DNA from: Chromohalobacter sp. 11-W
GTDB taxonomy: Bacteria > Pseudomonadota > Gammaproteobacteria > Pseudomonadales > Halomonadaceae
NCBI RefSeq assembly: GCF_029889905.1
Contig: NZ_JARANZ010000012.1
Span: 42,687-106,686 of the forward strand
DNA: 64,000 nucleotides
Reading direction: 5' to 3'
Below the pieces are notes generated by a model. It saw only the letters and a program-made list of their open reading frames with translations, ran no database searches and had not been told where the DNA came from. Position numbers and translations under genes: made by a program. Every line of letters starts with the position of its first letter. Position 1 is the first letter of the stretch. This document shows, one piece after another, positions 37,560-48,784 of this stretch.

Positions 37560-37952
37560 CTAGAATACGGTGCAGATGACTTCACCACCGACACCGGCCT
37601 GACGCGCCGCACGATCGGTCATCACGCCCTGAGAAGTGGTGACGATCGCGATGCCCAGACCATCCGCGACTTTCGGCAGCGTGTCCTTGCCCTTGTAAGA
37701 GCGCAGGGACGGCTTGGAAAAGCGCTGAATGTGCTCGATGACCGGCTTACCCTCGAAGTACTTGAGAGTAACGGTCAGCTGGGGCTTGGCGCCTTCCGTG
37801 ACAGTGAAGTCGTGGATATAGCCCTCTTGCTTCAATACGCGAGCCACCTCGACCTTGAGGTTGGAAGACGGCATGGAAACCGTCTCCTTGGTGGCCATCT
37901 GCGCATTGCGGATACGGGTAAACATATCCGCCAGAGTATCTTGCATGCTCAT
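37560..37952 (-). CDS. rpsH: Ribosomal protein uS8
   Basis: The 130-residue S8, equal in length to E. coli S8, begins [18 protein letters not shown]. The start ATG 37952 is chosen from that homology; 27 upstream in-frame codons are not conserved. In E. coli S8 represses its own operon by binding at the L5 start; the corresponding site here would lie near 38836 and was not modelled. Confidence 0.97.
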   Translation of the reverse strand: MSMQDTLADMFTRIRNAQMATKETVSMPSSNLKVEVARVLKQEGYIHDFTVTEGAKPQLTVTLKYFEGKPVIEHIQRFSKPSLRSYKGKDTLPKVADGLGIAIVTTSQGVMTDRAARQAGVGGEVICTVF

Positions 37953-37980
37953 TACGTTGCGCTCCTGATTCTCGCGTAGC

Positions 37981-38286
37981 TTACCAACTGGACTTCTTGA
38001 GCCCAGGTACGTCGCCACGCATGGCGGCTTCACGCAGTTTATTGCGGCCCAAGCCGAACTTGTTGTAGAAGCCGTGCGGACGACCGGTGACGCGGCAGCG
38101 ATTACGCTGACGCACCGGGCTGGAATCGCGCGGCAACTCCTGAAGTTTCAGTTGGGCGTCGAAGCGCTCTTCATCAGAAGCGTTGACGTCATAGATGACG
38201 GCCTTGAGCTCGGCACGCTTGGCCGCGTACTTATCTACCAGCTTCGCGCGCTTGAGCTCACGCTCAATCATGCTTTTCTTTGCCAT
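37981..38286 (-). CDS. rpsN: Ribosomal protein uS14 (zinc-free form)
   Basis: The 101-residue S14 begins [20 protein letters not shown] and ends with [29 protein letters not shown]. It lacks the CxxC pairs of the short zinc form. It lies ten bases after rplE. Confidence 0.97.
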   Translation of the reverse strand: MAKKSMIERELKRAKLVDKYAAKRAELKAVIYDVNASDEERFDAQLKLQELPRDSSPVRQRNRCRVTGRPHGFYNKFGLGRNKLREAAMRGDVPGLKKSSW

Positions 38287-38296
38287 GATCCCACCC

Positions 38297-38836
38297 TTAT
38301 TTCTTGAACGGGAAGTTCAGCGCGCTCAGCAGCGCACGGCCTTCTTCATCGGTGTTGGCAGTAGTGGTGATTGTGACATCCAACCCGCGAATACGATCAA
38401 TCTTATCATATTCGAGCTCGGGAAAGATGATCTGTTCACGCACACCCATTGAGTAGTTGCCACGACCATCGAAGGACTTGGGGTTCAGACCGCGAAAGTC
38501 ACGAACGCGCGGAATCGCGACGTTCACGAGACGATCGAGGAAATCCCACATCCGTTCGCGACGTAAAGTCACCTTGATGCCGATCGGCCAGCCCTCGCGG
38601 ACCTTGAAGCCTGCGATTGACTTGCGCGCCTTGGTCACTACCGGCTTCTGACCGGAGAGTTTCTCCAGGTCGCCGACGGCGTTGTCGATCAGCTTTTTAT
38701 CGCTGGTCGCATCGCCGATGCCCATGTTGAGGGTCACCTTGGTGATCCGAGGGATCTGCATCACGTTGGCATAGCTGAACTGCTCTTGGAGCTGAGCTGC
38801 CACCTCGTTCTGATAACGTTCTTTCAAGTTCGCCAT
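38297..38836 (-). CDS. rplE: Ribosomal protein uL5
   Basis: The 179-residue L5 contacts 5S rRNA and P-site t[23 protein letters not shown] and [20 protein letters not shown] are its diagnostic blocks. Start ATG 38836 is 18 bases after rplX. Confidence 0.98.
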   Translation of the reverse strand: MANLKERYQNEVAAQLQEQFSYANVMQIPRITKVTLNMGIGDATSDKKLIDNAVGDLEKLSGQKPVVTKARKSIAGFKVREGWPIGIKVTLRRERMWDFLDRLVNVAIPRVRDFRGLNPKSFDGRGNYSMGVREQIIFPELEYDKIDRIRGLDVTITTTANTDEEGRALLSALNFPFKK

Positions 38837-38854
38837 TTTGCTACCCGACTCGCG

Positions 38855-39169
38855 TTAGGCGTCGATCTGCTTTTGCGTCGACTTGTAGATACGTACCTTG
38901 GTACCGTCTTCCTGAATCTGGAAGCCGACGCGATCCGCCTTACCGGTCTCCTGATTGAAGATGGCCACGTTGGATCCGTGAATCGGGGCCTCACGCTCGA
39001 CGATACCCCCCTGCTTGCCTTGCATGGGGTTAGGCTTGGTGTGACGTTTGATCATATTCACACCGGACACGACATAGGTTCCGTTTAGGACCCGCTTAAT
39101 CGTGCCGCGCTTGCCCTTGTCCTTGCCGGCAATGACGATTACTTCGTCGTCACGTTTAATCTTTCGCAT
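38855..39169 (-). CDS. rplX: Ribosomal protein uL24
   Basis: A 104-residue protein; its KOW motif [18 protein letters not shown] lies at the N-terminus. It initiates 50S assembly. ATG 39169 (MRKIKRDDE) is preferred to an in-frame start at 39187 that would overlap rplN, because GGAGCGAGG precedes it and it matches the E. coli start and length (104). Confidence 0.96.
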   Translation of the reverse strand: MRKIKRDDEVIVIAGKDKGKRGTIKRVLNGTYVVSGVNMIKRHTKPNPMQGKQGGIVEREAPIHGSNVAIFNQETGKADRVGFQIQEDGTKVRIYKSTQKQIDA

Positions 39170-39183
39170 ATCCGCCTCGCTCC

Positions 39184-39555
39184 TCACAGCACTTCAGGCG
39201 CTAGGGAAATGATCTTCATGAACTTCTCGTTGCGAAGCTCACGCGTAACCGGCCCGAAGATACGGGTACCGATCGGCTGCTCGTTGGCGTTTTGCAACAG
39301 AACGGCCGCATTTCCATCGAAGCGGATCAGTGAACCGTCTGTGCGACGGACACCACTCTTGGTACGTACAACGACGGCCTTGAGAACTTGGCCTTTTTTG
39401 ACCTTGCCTCGCGGAATCGCTTCCTTGACCGTCACTTTGATGACGTCACCAACACGGGCGTAACGGCGGTGAGAACCGCCCAGCACCTTGATGCATTGCA
39501 CCCGGCGCGCGCCGCTGTTGTCGGCGACATCCAGCATTGTCTGCGTCTGAATCAT
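39184..39555 (-). CDS. rplN: Ribosomal protein uL14
   Basis: The 123-residue L14 begins [20 protein letters not shown] and ends [16 protein letters not shown], almost identical to E. coli. It forms an inter-subunit bridge and is the docking site of the silencing factor RsfS. It opens the spc group; no promoter stands out in the 51 bases after rpsQ. Confidence 0.98.
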   Translation of the reverse strand: MIQTQTMLDVADNSGARRVQCIKVLGGSHRRYARVGDVIKVTVKEAIPRGKVKKGQVLKAVVVRTKSGVRRTDGSLIRFDGNAAVLLQNANEQPIGTRIFGPVTRELRNEKFMKIISLAPEVL

Positions 39556-39606
39556 CGGTTTTCTCCAAACCTAAACTGACTGCACTGGTGAAAGGCTCTG
39601 GCCTGC

Positions 39607-39867
39607 TCAGCCCTTGGCCTGCTCGACCACCTCGACCAGCGTCCAGGCTTTCAACTTGGAGATCGGGCGGCACTCTTCGATAGAGACCGTATCCCCGACC
39701 TTCGCCTGATTCGCCTCGTCATGGGCGTGCAGTTTGGTGGAGCGCTTCACGTACTTGTCGTAAATCGGATGCCGGACACGGCGCTCGACCTGAACGACGA
39801 CGGACTTGTCCATCTTATCGCTCACGACCTTGCCATTCAGTGTGCGGGCATTATTTTCTTCAGCCAT
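39607..39867 (-). CDS. rpsQ: Ribosomal protein uS17
   Basis: An 86-residue OB-fold protein with [20 protein letters not shown] and [23 protein letters not shown] 39867 ([10 protein letters not shown]) is chosen; the longer in-frame start would overlap rpmC. It is the last gene of the S10 group. Confidence 0.97.
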   Translation of the reverse strand: MAEENNARTLNGKVVSDKMDKSVVVQVERRVRHPIYDKYVKRSTKLHAHDEANQAKVGDTVSIEECRPISKLKAWTLVEVVEQAKG

Positions 39868-39868
39868 C

Positions 39869-40060
39869 TCAGTCACCTGCCTTCTCATTGAGCACAGTCT
39901 TAACGCGAGCGATATCGCGACGCACCTGCTTGAGCAGATGGGTCTGGCTCAGCTGGCCGGTGGCCTTCTGCATGCGCAGGTTGAACTGCTCCCGGAGGAG
40001 CTCGAGCAGCTGCTGCTGAAGCGCTTCGACTGATTTTTCACGAATTTCCTGGGCTTTCAT
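39869..40060 (-). CDS. rpmC: Ribosomal protein uL29
   Basis: A 63-residue two-helix protein ([33 protein letters not shown]) at the exit tunnel, part of the docking surface for trigger factor and SRP. The ATG shares one base with the rplP stop (TGATG); a GTG one codon earlier is the alternative. The length equals E. coli L29. Confidence 0.97.
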   Translation of the reverse strand: MKAQEIREKSVEALQQQLLELLREQFNLRMQKATGQLSQTHLLKQVRRDIARVKTVLNEKAGD

Positions 40061-40473
40061 CACATCACCGTCCGTTTCACAAAGGTGGTGGAGACCGGGA
40101 ACTTCTGGGCGGCCAGGTCAAAAGCCTCACGCGCCAGCTCCTCGGAAACGCCTTCGATCTCGTAGAGCACCTTGCCGGGCTGGATTTGGGCGACCCAATA
40201 TTCAACGGAGCCCTTACCCTTACCCATACGGACTTCCAGCGGCTTCTCGGTAATCGGCTTATCCGGGAAGACACGGATCCAGATCTTGCCACCACGCTTG
40301 ACGTGACGCGTAATAGCGCGGCGGCCGGCTTCGATCTGGCGAGCGGTGATACGTCCGCGACCGGTGGCTTTCAGGCCATACTCGCCGAAGCTCACCTTGC
40401 TTCCGCGATGCGCCAGACCGCGGTTACGGCCTTTTTGCACCTTGCGAAATTTCGTACGCTTGGGTTGTAACAT
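40060..40473 (-). CDS. rplP: Ribosomal protein uL16
   Basis: The 137-residue L16 begins [40 protein letters not shown] and [20 protein letters not shown] include the region of the Arg that is hydroxylated in E. coli. It completes the A-site pocket. Fourteen bases separate it from rpsC. Confidence 0.98.
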   Translation of the reverse strand: MLQPKRTKFRKVQKGRNRGLAHRGSKVSFGEYGLKATGRGRITARQIEAGRRAITRHVKRGGKIWIRVFPDKPITEKPLEVRMGKGKGSVEYWVAQIQPGKVLYEIEGVSEELAREAFDLAAQKFPVSTTFVKRTVM

Positions 40474-40487
40474 CGATCACTCTCCCC

Positions 40488-41186
40488 TTACTTGGAACCT
40501 TTCTTCTTGGGCCCCGGTGCCTGCGCTTGTTTCTGCTTGGCACGCACTTCCTCGATGCCGCCGAGGATCTCACCCTTGAAGACCCACACTTTGACGCCGA
40601 TAACGCCGTAAGTGGTGTGCGCTTCGTAAGTGGCGTAATCGATGTCGGCGCGCAGCGTGTGCAGCGGCACGCGACCTTCGCGATACCATTCAGTACGCGC
40701 GATTTCCGCACCACCAAGACGCCCTGACAGCTGGATCTTGATGCCGCCTGCGCCTAGACGCATGGCGTTCTGTACGGCGCGCTTCATGGCACGACGGAAC
40801 ATCACGCGGCGCTCGAGCTGGCCGCACACGTTCTGTGCGACGAGTTGAGCGTCGAGTTCCGGCTTGCGGATTTCCTCGATGTTGACGTGCACCGGCACGC
40901 CCATCATCTCGGAGACATCGCGACGCAGGCGATCGACGTCCTCGCCCTTCTTACCAATCACGATGCCCGGACGGGCCGTGTGAATGGTGATGCGTGCGTT
41001 ATTTGCTGGACGCTCGATGGTGATGTCGCTCACGGAGGCGTTCTTCAAACGCTGCTCCAGGAAACGGCGCACTTCGAGGTCATTATTCAGCTTATCGGCA
41101 TAAGCACCACGCTCGGCGTACCAGACGGAGCGGTGATCCTTAACGATGCCTAGCCGAATACCTGTCGGATTTACTTTCTGACCCAT
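40488..41186 (-). CDS. rpsC: Ribosomal protein uS3
   Basis: The 232-residue S3, with a type II KH domain ([20 protein letters not shown]) and [21 protein letters not shown], lies at the mRNA entry and acts with S4/S5 in unwinding mRNA. The C-terminus has a Gln/Pro/Lys-rich tail typical of the region. Confidence 0.98.
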   Translation of the reverse strand: MGQKVNPTGIRLGIVKDHRSVWYAERGAYADKLNNDLEVRRFLEQRLKNASVSDITIERPANNARITIHTARPGIVIGKKGEDVDRLRRDVSEMMGVPVHVNIEEIRKPELDAQLVAQNVCGQLERRVMFRRAMKRAVQNAMRLGAGGIKIQLSGRLGGAEIARTEWYREGRVPLHTLRADIDYATYEAHTTYGVIGVKVWVFKGEILGGIEEVRAKQKQAQAPGPKKKGSK

Positions 41187-41197
41187 CTGGTCGACTC

Positions 41198-41530
41198 CTA
41201 CTTCTCGGCTACCTTGACGGTGATGTGGCAGGTGCGCTTCAAAATGCGATCCGCACGGCCCTTGGCGCGAGGCTGGATGCGCTTAAGCGTCATGCCCTCA
41301 TCGACGCAGATGGTCGAGACACGCAGCTCGTCGATGTCCATGCCATTGTTTTCTTCCGCATTCGCGATGGCGGACTGAAGCACTTTCTTGACGATCTTCG
41401 CCGCTTTCTTCGGCGAATACGTCAATGAATCCAGTGCTTCGGCGACCGGCTTACCGCGCACCAGGTCAGCCACCAAACGGGCCTTCTGGGCGGATAAACG
41501 AGCGCCACGCAGCTTTGCAGTGACTTCCAT
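41198..41530 (-). CDS. rplV: Ribosomal protein uL22
   Basis: The 110-residue L22 has a long beta-hairpin reaching into the exit tunnel ([20 protein letters not shown]), where macrolide-resistance changes arise. The hairpin sequence appears wild-type. It starts 18 bases after rpsS. Confidence 0.98.
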   Translation of the reverse strand: MEVTAKLRGARLSAQKARLVADLVRGKPVAEALDSLTYSPKKAAKIVKKVLQSAIANAEENNGMDIDELRVSTICVDEGMTLKRIQPRAKGRADRILKRTCHITVKVAEK

Positions 41531-41548
41531 CTCTCTAACCTCTCTGGC

Positions 41549-41824
41549 TTACCGTTTGGCTTTCTTGTCCGCCGCATGGCCGCGATAGGTGCGGGTGGCA
41601 GCGAATTCGCCCAGCTTGTGGCCAACCATTTCCTCGGAGACATGCACCGGGACGTGTTGGCGACCGTTATGGACTGCAATGGTGAGCCCGACCATATTGG
41701 GCAGGATCATGGAGCGACGCGACCAGGTCTTGATCGGTTTGCGATCGCTCTTCTCCACTGCAGTCTCAACCTTCTTCAACAGATGAAGGTCAATAAAGGG
41801 ACCTTTCTTCAGTGAACGTGGCAC
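41549..41824 (-). CDS. rpsS: Ribosomal protein uS19
   Basis: The 91-residue S19 ([38 protein letters not shown]) works with S13 in the 30S head. The start is GTG (41822-41824), unlike most ATG-starting neighbours. Confidence 0.98.
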   Translation of the reverse strand: MPRSLKKGPFIDLHLLKKVETAVEKSDRKPIKTWSRRSMILPNMVGLTIAVHNGRQHVPVHVSEEMVGHKLGEFAATRTYRGHAADKKAKR

Positions 41825-41858
41825 AGCCGTTACCTCTTAATGTCTTGGCGTTAGATGC

Positions 41859-42689
41859 TTACTTCCGAGCCTTGCGGCGACGGACGATCAGCTTGTCGGT
41901 GCGCTTGTTCTTGCGGGTCTTATGGCCCTTGGTGGGGATACCCCACGGGCTGACCGGGTGACGGCCACCGCTGGAGCGGCCTTCACCACCACCATGCGGA
42001 TGGTCGACCGGGTTCATCGCGACACCGCGAACCGTCGGGCGCACACCTCTCCAGCGCTTTGCACCGGCCTTGCCAAGTTGACGGAGGCTGTGCTCGGAAT
42101 TGCCCACTTCACCCAAGGTCGCACGGCATTCCGCCAGAATCTTGCGCATCTCGCCGGAACGTAGACGCACAGTGGCGTAGTTGCCTTCACGTGCTACCAA
42201 CTGGGCGCTGGCACCGGCACTCCGCGCGATCTGAGCACCCTTGCCGGGCTTCATCTCGATGCAGTGCACGGTAGACCCTACCGGAATGTTACGCAGCGGC
42301 AGCGCGTTACCACGCTTGATCGCTGCATTGACGCCGGACTCCAAGCGATCGCCCGCTTTCACGCCACGCGGAGCGATGATGTAGCGACGCTCGCCATCCA
42401 GGTACTTGAGCAGCGCAATATTGGCGCTACGATTGGGATCGTATTCAAGGCGCTCAACGACGGCGGCAACGCCATCCTTGGCACGTTTGAAATCGATCAC
42501 ACGATAGTGCTGACGGTGACCACCCCCGACATGACGGGTAGTGATACGACCGTTATTGTTACGACCGCCGCTCTTGGATTTCTTTTCCAATAGGCCGGCA
42601 TAAGGGCGGCCCTTGTAGAGCTCGTCGTTGACGACTTTGATGACGTGACGACGACCGGCGGACGTGGGTTTGGTCTTAACAACTGCCAT
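41859..42689 (-). CDS. rplB: Ribosomal protein uL2
   Basis: A 276-residue protein with [20 protein letters not shown] at the start and the peptidyl-transferase-proximal [14 protein letters not shown] near the end. ATG 42689 is chosen by homology (E. coli L2 is 273); 45 in-frame codons upstream overlap rplW and are not conserved. Confidence 0.98.
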   Translation of the reverse strand: MAVVKTKPTSAGRRHVIKVVNDELYKGRPYAGLLEKKSKSGGRNNNGRITTRHVGGGHRQHYRVIDFKRAKDGVAAVVERLEYDPNRSANIALLKYLDGERRYIIAPRGVKAGDRLESGVNAAIKRGNALPLRNIPVGSTVHCIEMKPGKGAQIARSAGASAQLVAREGNYATVRLRSGEMRKILAECRATLGEVGNSEHSLRQLGKAGAKRWRGVRPTVRGVAMNPVDHPHGGGEGRSSGGRHPVSPWGIPTKGHKTRKNKRTDKLIVRRRKARK

Positions 42690-42705
42690 GATCCGTACTC
42701 CTGCC

Positions 42706-43002
42706 TTACTCGGCGCCAGAGAAGTCTTCGAGAGTCTCGCCGGCCGCCAGCGTGACGTATGCCTTGCGATATCCCTTGCGCAGACCAACACCGTGCTGCG
42801 TGCGCTTGGTCTTACCCTTGACATTCAAGACCTGCACACCGGCGACCTTCTTCTCGAAGAGCGCTTCGACGGCTTTCTTGATCTCGGGCTTGGTCGCGTC
42901 CTGGGCCACCTTGAACACGTACTGGTTGTTTTCGGCGGCGAATGCGGCCTTCTCGGTCATATGAGGCCCGAGCAGAACCTTGAATACGCGTTCCTGGTTC
43001 AT
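42706..43002 (-). CDS. rplW: Ribosomal protein uL23
   Basis: The 98-residue L23 is the chief docking protein for trigger factor and SRP at the tunnel exit. [20 protein letters not shown] and [20 protein letters not shown] identify it. Its ATG overlaps the rplD stop by four bases. Confidence 0.98.
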   Translation of the reverse strand: MNQERVFKVLLGPHMTEKAAFAAENNQYVFKVAQDATKPEIKKAVEALFEKKVAGVQVLNVKGKTKRTQHGVGLRKGYRKAYVTLAAGETLEDFSGAE

Positions 43003-43607
43003 CCCAGCTTCTCCTCGAATTTACGCAGAGCGGAAACGGTGACCAGCACCTTGTCAAAGGCAACCAGGCTCACCGGATCGGCAGCCGCGACATCCACTAC
43101 ATCGACGTAGGGAATGTTACGCGCGGCGAGAAACAGCTTTTCGTCGATATCTTCGGTGACGATCAGCGCTTTCTCGAGATCCAGGTCCTTCAGCTTGGCA
43201 ATCAGCTGCTTGGTCTTGGGGGCATCCACCGCAATGCTGTCAACAACGACCAGACGTTCCTGACGCACCAGCTCGGAGAGAATCGAGCGCATGGCCGCGC
43301 GGTACATCTTGCGGTTGACTTTCTGGGTGTAGTCTTGCGGGCGCGCCGCAAAGGTCACACCACCACTACGCCACAGCGGCGAGCGGATAGTGCCGGCACG
43401 CGCACGGCCGGTTCCTTTTTGACGCCACGGCTTCTTGCCGCCGCCACGTACTTCGGCGCGAGTCTTCTGTGCACGAGTCCCCTGGCGACCGGCTGCGAAG
43501 TACGCAGTCACGACCTGGTGGACCAGCGACTCATTAAACTCTTTACCGAAGGTAGCGTCTGACACTTCGACAGTGCCGGCTTCGGCACCTGCGAGATTCA
43601 AATTCAT
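42999..43607 (-). CDS. rplD: Ribosomal protein uL4
   Basis: A 202-residue protein whose long internal loop ([37 protein letters not shown]) reaches the tunnel. ATG 43607 (MNLNLAG) is chosen because the alternative ATG 43616 sits almost on top of the GAGGGG site. In E. coli L4 feeds back on S10-operon transcription through a 170-base leader; here the leader before rpsJ is only about 60 bases, so that control is probably missing or relocated. Confidence 0.96.
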   Translation of the reverse strand: MNLNLAGAEAGTVEVSDATFGKEFNESLVHQVVTAYFAAGRQGTRAQKTRAEVRGGGKKPWRQKGTGRARAGTIRSPLWRSGGVTFAARPQDYTQKVNRKMYRAAMRSILSELVRQERLVVVDSIAVDAPKTKQLIAKLKDLDLEKALIVTEDIDEKLFLAARNIPYVDVVDVAAADPVSLVAFDKVLVTVSALRKFEEKLG

Positions 43608-43621
43608 CGGTCTCATACCCC

Positions 43622-44260
43622 TCAGCGAGCTTTAACGGCACTGCGTACGATGACTTCGCAGTCGGTCGCACCCGGCACGGCGCCTTTGACCAGCAGCAAA
43701 TTACGCTCGGCATCGACGCGCACGATTTCCAGGCTCTGGACGGTGACACGCTCATTGCCCATCTGACCGGCCATCTTCTTGCCCTTGAAGACGCGACCTG
43801 GCGTCTGGCACATACCGATGGAGCCCGGTGCACGGTGCGCAAGCGAGTTGCCGTGGCCATTGTCTTGGGTGCGGAAATTCCAGCGCTTGACGGCGCCCTG
43901 GAAGCCCTTGCCTTTAGAGGTACCAGTCACATCGACTTTCTGACCGGCTTCAAAGAGGGATACGGTGATGTTGCCGCCCACTTCAGGAGTGTCTTCGCCT
44001 TCTGCGAGACGAAACTCCATCAATGCACGACCGGCCTCGACACCTGACTTGGCATACTGCCCTGCGGCAGCCTTGGTCAGATGCTTGGCCTTGCGGGAAC
44101 CCGAAGTCACCTGAATCGCGCTATAGCCGTCGGTTTCGACAGTCTTGACGCGAGTCACGCGATTCGGCTCGACCTCGATAACGGTTACGGGCACGGAGGC
44201 GCCATTCTCGGTAAAGATGCGGGTCATGCCGCTCTTCTTACCGACCAAACCGATAGTCAT
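43622..44260 (-). CDS. rplC: Ribosomal protein uL3
   Basis: The 212-residue L3 begins [20 protein letters not shown]. The loop [20 protein letters not shown] approaches the peptidyl transferase centre, and a nearby Gln (RTQDNGHG) is the residue methylated by PrmB in E. coli. A 130-base gap separates it from rpsJ, longer than in E. coli (about 30). Confidence 0.98.
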   Translation of the reverse strand: MTIGLVGKKSGMTRIFTENGASVPVTVIEVEPNRVTRVKTVETDGYSAIQVTSGSRKAKHLTKAAAGQYAKSGVEAGRALMEFRLAEGEDTPEVGGNITVSLFEAGQKVDVTGTSKGKGFQGAVKRWNFRTQDNGHGNSLAHRAPGSIGMCQTPGRVFKGKKMAGQMGNERVTVQSLEIVRVDAERNLLLVKGAVPGATDCEVIVRSAVKAR

Positions 44261-44390
44261 GTTCAGTCTCCTTTAGTGTACGGGGCTATCACCCGCTATG
44301 GCTGCCCTTTCCAGAGCATTCCACTAGCACATTGTGTGACGCCGTCCCGGCGTGGCGACCTTGTGGAAAAGCCGCTAGTGACTAGTGTGG
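44261..44390 (-). promoter_or_regulatory. Structured rpsJ-rplC intercistronic region
   Basis: The 130-base gap holds ACGCC/GGCGT arms at 44339-44343 and 44349-44353, and more distant CACTAG/CTAGTG complements (44322-44327 with 44374-44379) that could enclose it. There is no T run and no good -10/-35 pair on the minus strand. AAAGGAG just before rplC is its ribosome site. Whether the fold is regulatory is unknown. Confidence 0.4.
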
Positions 44391-44702
44391 TCAGTCGAGC
44401 TTGATTTGCACATCCACGCCAGCGGCGAGGTCGAGCTTCATCAGCGCGTCTACGGTTTTTTCCGTGGGTTCGACAATGTCGAGCACACGCTTGTGAGTGC
44501 GAATCTCGTACTGATCGCGCGCGTCCTTGTTGACGTGCGGCGAGATCAATACGGTATAGCGCTCGCGATTAGTCGGTAGTGGGATCGGACCACGGACCTG
44601 AGCACCCGTACGCTTCGCGGTATCCACGATTTCTTGCGCGGACTGGTCAATCAGGCGATGGTCAAAGGCCTTCAACCGAATGCGAATCTTTTGGTTCTGC
44701 AT
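44391..44702 (-). CDS. rpsJ: Ribosomal protein uS10 (NusE)
   Basis: The 103-residue S10 has [20 protein letters not shown] and the loop [20 protein letters not shown]. Besides its 30S role it pairs with NusB in rRNA antitermination and binds NusG, encoded at 60375-60908. It follows a perfect consensus promoter at 44767-44795 and opens the S10 group. Confidence 0.98.
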   Translation of the reverse strand: MQNQKIRIRLKAFDHRLIDQSAQEIVDTAKRTGAQVRGPIPLPTNRERYTVLISPHVNKDARDQYEIRTHKRVLDIVEPTEKTVDALMKLDLAAGVDVQIKLD

Positions 44703-44726
44703 TAGCCTTAAACTCCAATGGATGTC

Positions 44727-44742
44727 GACGGCGCGAGCCGTC
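44727..44742 (-). promoter_or_regulatory. Small hairpin in the rpsJ leader
   Basis: GACGGC (44727-44732) and GCCGTC (44737-44742) pair around GCGA in the roughly 60-base leader between the S10 promoter and rpsJ. It is the only evident structure there and is much smaller than the E. coli L4-responsive leader. Confidence 0.45.
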
Positions 44743-44766
44743 TACCCACGCATTCAAAGGATGCGC

Positions 44767-44795
44767 ATTATAGGCAGGCTGACAGTGACTGTCAA
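44767..44795 (-). promoter_or_regulatory. S10 operon promoter, perfect sigma-70 consensus
   Basis: On the minus strand TTGACA (44790-44795), a 17-base spacer and TATAAT (44767-44772): both hexamers and the spacing are ideal. The expected start is near 44760, about 58 bases before rpsJ. The terminator of tuf lies immediately upstream. Confidence 0.92.
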
Positions 44796-44806
44796 ACATG
44801 CACAGA

Positions 44807-44833
44807 AAGGGGGCTCCCCAAAGGAGCCCCCTT
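44807..44833 (-). terminator. Terminator downstream of tuf
   Basis: AAGGGGGCTCC at 44807-44817 and GGAGCCCCCTT at 44823-44833 form an 11-bp stem with a five-base loop; on the minus strand TTTC follows. It separates the str operon from the S10 promoter, though the weak T tract could allow read-through. Confidence 0.85.
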
Positions 44834-44855
44834 CGATCATCGAAGGGCGGAACCC

Positions 44856-46049
44856 TTACTTGACGATCTTGGCGACAACACCGGCACCCACGGTACGTCC
44901 ACCTTCGCGAACCGCGAAGCGCAGGCCGTCTTCCATGGCGATCGGCGCGATCAGCGTCACAGTCATCTGGACGTTGTCGCCCGGCATGACCATTTCGACG
45001 CCTTCCGGCAGTTCACAAGTACCGGTCACATCAGTGGTCCGGAAGTAGAACTGCGGACGGTAGCCCTTGAAGAACGGCGTATGACGACCGCCTTCTTCCT
45101 TGGACAGCACGTAAACTTCGGCTTCGAAGGTAGTGTGGGGCTTGATGGTACCCGGCTTGGCCAATACCTGGCCACGCTCGACGTCGTCACGCTTGGTGCC
45201 ACGCAGCAGCGCACCAATGTTCTCGCCAGCACGACCTTCGTCGAGCAACTTGCGGAACATCTCAACACCGGTAACGGTCGTCTTGACGGTGTCCTTGAGA
45301 CCCACGATCTCGACTTCTTCACCGCTCTTGACGATACCGCGCTCGACACGACCAGTCACAACAGTACCGCGACCGGAAATCGAGAACACGTCCTCGATCG
45401 GCATCAGGAACGGCTGATCGATGGCACGCTCCGGCTCCGGAATATACGCGTCCAGGGCTTTGATCAGGTTGGCAACGGCGGTGGTACCCATGCCATTGTC
45501 ATCCTTGCCTTCCAGCGCCATCAGCGCGGAACCGATGATGATCGGCGTATCGTCGCCCGGGAAGTCGTACTCGTTGAGGAGCTCACGAACTTCCATCTCG
45601 ACCAGCTCGAGCAGTTCTTCGTCATCGACCATGTCGGCCTTGTTCAGGAACACGACGATGTACGGAACGCCGACCTGGCGAGACAGCAGGATGTGCTCGC
45701 GCGTCTGCGGCATGGGGCCATCAGCGGCGCTGCAGACCAGGATAGCACCATCCATCTGGGCGGCGCCGGTGATCATGTTCTTGACGTAGTCAGCGTGCCC
45801 CGGGCAGTCGACGTGCGCGTAATGGCGCACTTCAGACTGGTATTCGACGTGAGCAGTCGCGATGGTGATACCGCGCTCACGCTCTTCCGGCGCATTATCG
45901 ATCGTATCGAATTCGCGCCAGTCGCCGCCGAAAACCTCTGCGGAAACGCGAGTCAGTGCCGCAGTCAGCGTGGTCTTGCCATGGTCGACGTGACCGATGG
46001 TACCGACGTTGATATGCGATTTGTTACGTTCAAATTTTTCCTTAGCCAC
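44856..46049 (-). CDS. tuf: Translation elongation factor Tu
   Basis: The 397-residue GTPase delivers aminoacyl-tRNA. G motifs: [14 protein letters not shown] (residues 18-31), [20 protein letters not shown]. Domain 3 ends [12 protein letters not shown]. The start is GTG (46047-46049) behind AGAGG. It is the last gene of the str operon and, since the tufB position at 61.4-61.6 kb is empty, perhaps the only copy in the genome. Confidence 0.98.
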   Translation of the reverse strand: MAKEKFERNKSHINVGTIGHVDHGKTTLTAALTRVSAEVFGGDWREFDTIDNAPEERERGITIATAHVEYQSEVRHYAHVDCPGHADYVKNMITGAAQMDGAILVCSAADGPMPQTREHILLSRQVGVPYIVVFLNKADMVDDEELLELVEMEVRELLNEYDFPGDDTPIIIGSALMALEGKDDNGMGTTAVANLIKALDAYIPEPERAIDQPFLMPIEDVFSISGRGTVVTGRVERGIVKSGEEVEIVGLKDTVKTTVTGVEMFRKLLDEGRAGENIGALLRGTKRDDVERGQVLAKPGTIKPHTTFEAEVYVLSKEEGGRHTPFFKGYRPQFYFRTTDVTGTCELPEGVEMVMPGDNVQMTVTLIAPIAMEDGLRFAVREGGRTVGAGVVAKIVK

Positions 46050-46078
46050 TGCTATAACCTCTTTACGTTAGCTAACGG

Positions 46079-48199
46079 TTAACCATTCTGGTTGATGACG
46101 GCTTCAACGACGCTGGAGGGCGCCTCTTCATAATCCGCAAACTCCATAGTGTAGCTTGCGCGGCCCTGGGTCTGAGAACGCAAATCGGTCGCGTAACCGA
46201 ACATCTCAGCCAGCGGCACCGTGGCGCGGATAATCTTGCCAGACGGCGAGTCATCCATGCCCTGAACGAGGCCACGGCGGCGGTTAATATCGCCCATGAC
46301 ATCCCCCATGAACTCTTCGGGAGTCACGACCTCAACCTTCATCACCGGCTCCAGCAGCACGGCCTTGGCCTTCGGCGCGCCTTCCTTGATCGCCATGGAA
46401 GAGGCAACCTTGAACGCAGTCTCGTTCGAGTCCACGTCATGGTAGGAACCATCGAACAGCGTGACCTTGACGTCAATCATCGGGTAACCCGCGATGACCC
46501 CGTTCTGCAGCTGCTCATAGGCCCCTCTCTCGACGGCCGGCACGTATTCCTTGGGAACCACACCACCGACGATTTCGGAGGCGAACTTGAAGTTCATGTC
46601 TTCGTCTTCGCCTTTGTCTTCGGCCGTCAGCGGCTCGATACGCAGCAGCACGTGACCGTACTGACCACGACCGCCCGACTGACGAACGAACTTGCCTTCC
46701 TGCTCGACACTGGCGCGAATCGTTTCGCGGTAGGCTACCTGCGGCTTACCGATATTGGCGTCGACTTTGAATTCGCGACGCAGACGATCGACGATGATGT
46801 CGAGGTGAAGCTCGCCCATGCCAGAAATGATCGTCTGACCGGTTTCCTCGTCGGTTTTGACGCGGAAAGAAGGATCTTCCTGAGCCAGTTTGCCCAGCGC
46901 GGTCCCCATCTTCTCCTGGTCGGGCTTGGATTTCGGCTCCACGGCGACCGAGATCACCGGATCCGGAAATTCCATGCGCTCAAGAATGATCTTGTCATGC
47001 AGATCGCAGAGCGTGTCACCAGTGGTGACATCCTTGAGACCGATGCACGCGGCGATATCGCCCGCGTAGACTTCCTTGATCTCCTCGCGTGAATTGGAGT
47101 GCATCTGGACGATACGGCCCACGCGCTCCTTCTTGCTCTTCACGGAATTGAAGATGCTATCACCGGACTTGAGCACACCCGAGTAGACGCGGATAAAGGT
47201 CAGCGTACCGACGAATGGGTCAGTGGCGATCTTGAAAGCCAGCGCGGCGAAGGGAGCCTTATCGTCAGCTTCACGCGTGGCGATAGTGCCATCCTTGTCG
47301 TCAAGCTCACCTTCGATGGCCTTGACTTCGGTCGGTGACGGCATGTATTCGATCACGCCATCGAGTACCGCCTGGACGCCCTTGTTCTTGAACGCGCTAC
47401 CGCACGTCACCAGAACGATTTCGTTATCCAGGGTACGGCGACGCAAGCCAGCCTTGATGTCCGCCTCGGAGAGAGCCCCCTCTTCGAGGTACTTGTCCAT
47501 CAACTCTTCAGACGCTTCGGCGGCGGCTTCGACCATCGCCTCGCGATACTCCTCGGCGGTTTCCTTAAGCTCATCGGGAATGTCGACCAGCTCATAGTTC
47601 ATGCCGTGGTTGGCTTCGTCCCAGAGAATACCCTTCATCTGGATCAGGTCGATAACCCCTTTGAAGTTATCTTCCGCGCCCCAGTTGATCTGGATCGGAA
47701 CGGTATTGGCCCCCAGCTTCTGCTTGAGCTGGTTGAGTACCATGAAGTAATCGGCGCCGGCACGGTCCATCTTGTTGACGAACACCATGCGCGGAACTTC
47801 ATACTTATTGGCCTGGCGCCAAACCGTTTCGGTTTGCGGCTGTACACCGGAAGAGCCACAAAGCACAACGACGGCACCGTCGAGGACACGCAAGGAACGC
47901 TCGACTTCGATCGTGAAGTCAACGTGCCCCGGTGTATCGATGATATTGATACGATGCTCATCGAACTGCTTGCTCATCCCCTGCCAGAAACAGGTGGTCG
48001 CAGCAGAGGTGATTGTGATACCACGCTCCTGCTCCTGCTCCATCCAGTCCATGGTGGCGGCACCATCATGAACTTCGCCGACCTTGTGCGACAGGCCGGT
48101 ATAGAACAGGACACGCTCGGTAGTGGTAGTCTTCCCGGCGTCGACGTGAGCCACGATACCGATATTACGGTAGCGATTAAGCGGAGTCTTGCGTGCCAC
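46079..48199 (-). CDS. fusA: Translation elongation factor G
   Basis: The 706-residue translocase GTPase shows [40 protein letters not shown] and [13 protein letters not shown] in domain I, and [19 protein letters not shown] at the domain III/IV region. The start is GTG (48197-48199) with only a weak GGGG upstream. It lies 18 bases after rpsG and 29 before tuf. Confidence 0.98.
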   Translation of the reverse strand: MARKTPLNRYRNIGIVAHVDAGKTTTTERVLFYTGLSHKVGEVHDGAATMDWMEQEQERGITITSAATTCFWQGMSKQFDEHRINIIDTPGHVDFTIEVERSLRVLDGAVVVLCGSSGVQPQTETVWRQANKYEVPRMVFVNKMDRAGADYFMVLNQLKQKLGANTVPIQINWGAEDNFKGVIDLIQMKGILWDEANHGMNYELVDIPDELKETAEEYREAMVEAAAEASEELMDKYLEEGALSEADIKAGLRRRTLDNEIVLVTCGSAFKNKGVQAVLDGVIEYMPSPTEVKAIEGELDDKDGTIATREADDKAPFAALAFKIATDPFVGTLTFIRVYSGVLKSGDSIFNSVKSKKERVGRIVQMHSNSREEIKEVYAGDIAACIGLKDVTTGDTLCDLHDKIILERMEFPDPVISVAVEPKSKPDQEKMGTALGKLAQEDPSFRVKTDEETGQTIISGMGELHLDIIVDRLRREFKVDANIGKPQVAYRETIRASVEQEGKFVRQSGGRGQYGHVLLRIEPLTAEDKGEDEDMNFKFASEIVGGVVPKEYVPAVERGAYEQLQNGVIAGYPMIDVKVTLFDGSYHDVDSNETAFKVASSMAIKEGAPKAKAVLLEPVMKVEVVTPEEFMGDVMGDINRRRGLVQGMDDSPSGKIIRATVPLAEMFGYATDLRSQTQGRASYTMEFADYEEAPSSVVEAVINQNG

Positions 48200-48217
48200 G
48201 ATGGAATACCCCGTTGG

Positions 48218-48688
48218 TTAGAAGCGGTAGTGAGAGAAGGCCTTGTTGGCATCTGCCATGCGATGCACGTCTTCACGCTTCTTCACAGCAGCACCCTTGC
48301 CTTCGGCGGCGTCCAGCATTTCGCCAGCGAGGCGCTGCACCATGGTCTTCTCACCACGACTGCGCGCCGCATCCACCAGCCAACGCATGGCCAGGGCCTG
48401 GCGGCGAGAAGGACGGACTTCCACGGGCACCTGATAGGTCGCACCGCCAACGCGGCGAGACTTGACCTCAACCATCGGCTGGATCGTTTCCAGCGCCTTG
48501 TCGAAGATTTCCAGCGGCTCATCCTTGCTACGTTCGGCAACCCTGTCCAGCGCACCATAGACGATACGCTCAGCTACAGATTTCTTGCCGCTGATCATCA
48601 GGTGGTTCATGAACTTGGCCAGACGCTCACTTCCGAATTTCGGATCCGGGAGGATTTCGCGTTTGGCGATAACTCTTCTTCTAGGCAT
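48218..48688 (-). CDS. rpsG: Ribosomal protein uS7
   Basis: The 156-residue S7 ([40 protein letters not shown]) organises the 3' domain of 16S rRNA. In E. coli it represses the str operon by binding the rpsL-rpsG intercistronic RNA; a 110-base gap with a hairpin at the rpsL stop is present here. Confidence 0.98.
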   Translation of the reverse strand: MPRRRVIAKREILPDPKFGSERLAKFMNHLMISGKKSVAERIVYGALDRVAERSKDEPLEIFDKALETIQPMVEVKSRRVGGATYQVPVEVRPSRRQALAMRWLVDAARSRGEKTMVQRLAGEMLDAAEGKGAAVKKREDVHRMADANKAFSHYRF

Positions 48689-48784
48689 GATAAGCCCTCG
48701 TTTCGAAGGGTCCTTCAGGTAAACTCGAGACGACGCATCGCGCGCTCGACCTTACTCTTATCTGACCGACAACAGTTGAAGCCC

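Noticed and set aside
44718..46082. A 454-codon open frame antisense to tuf
   Set aside because: EF-Tu is intact on the other strand and codon bias there generates the long antisense frame; no motifs and no plausible start site.
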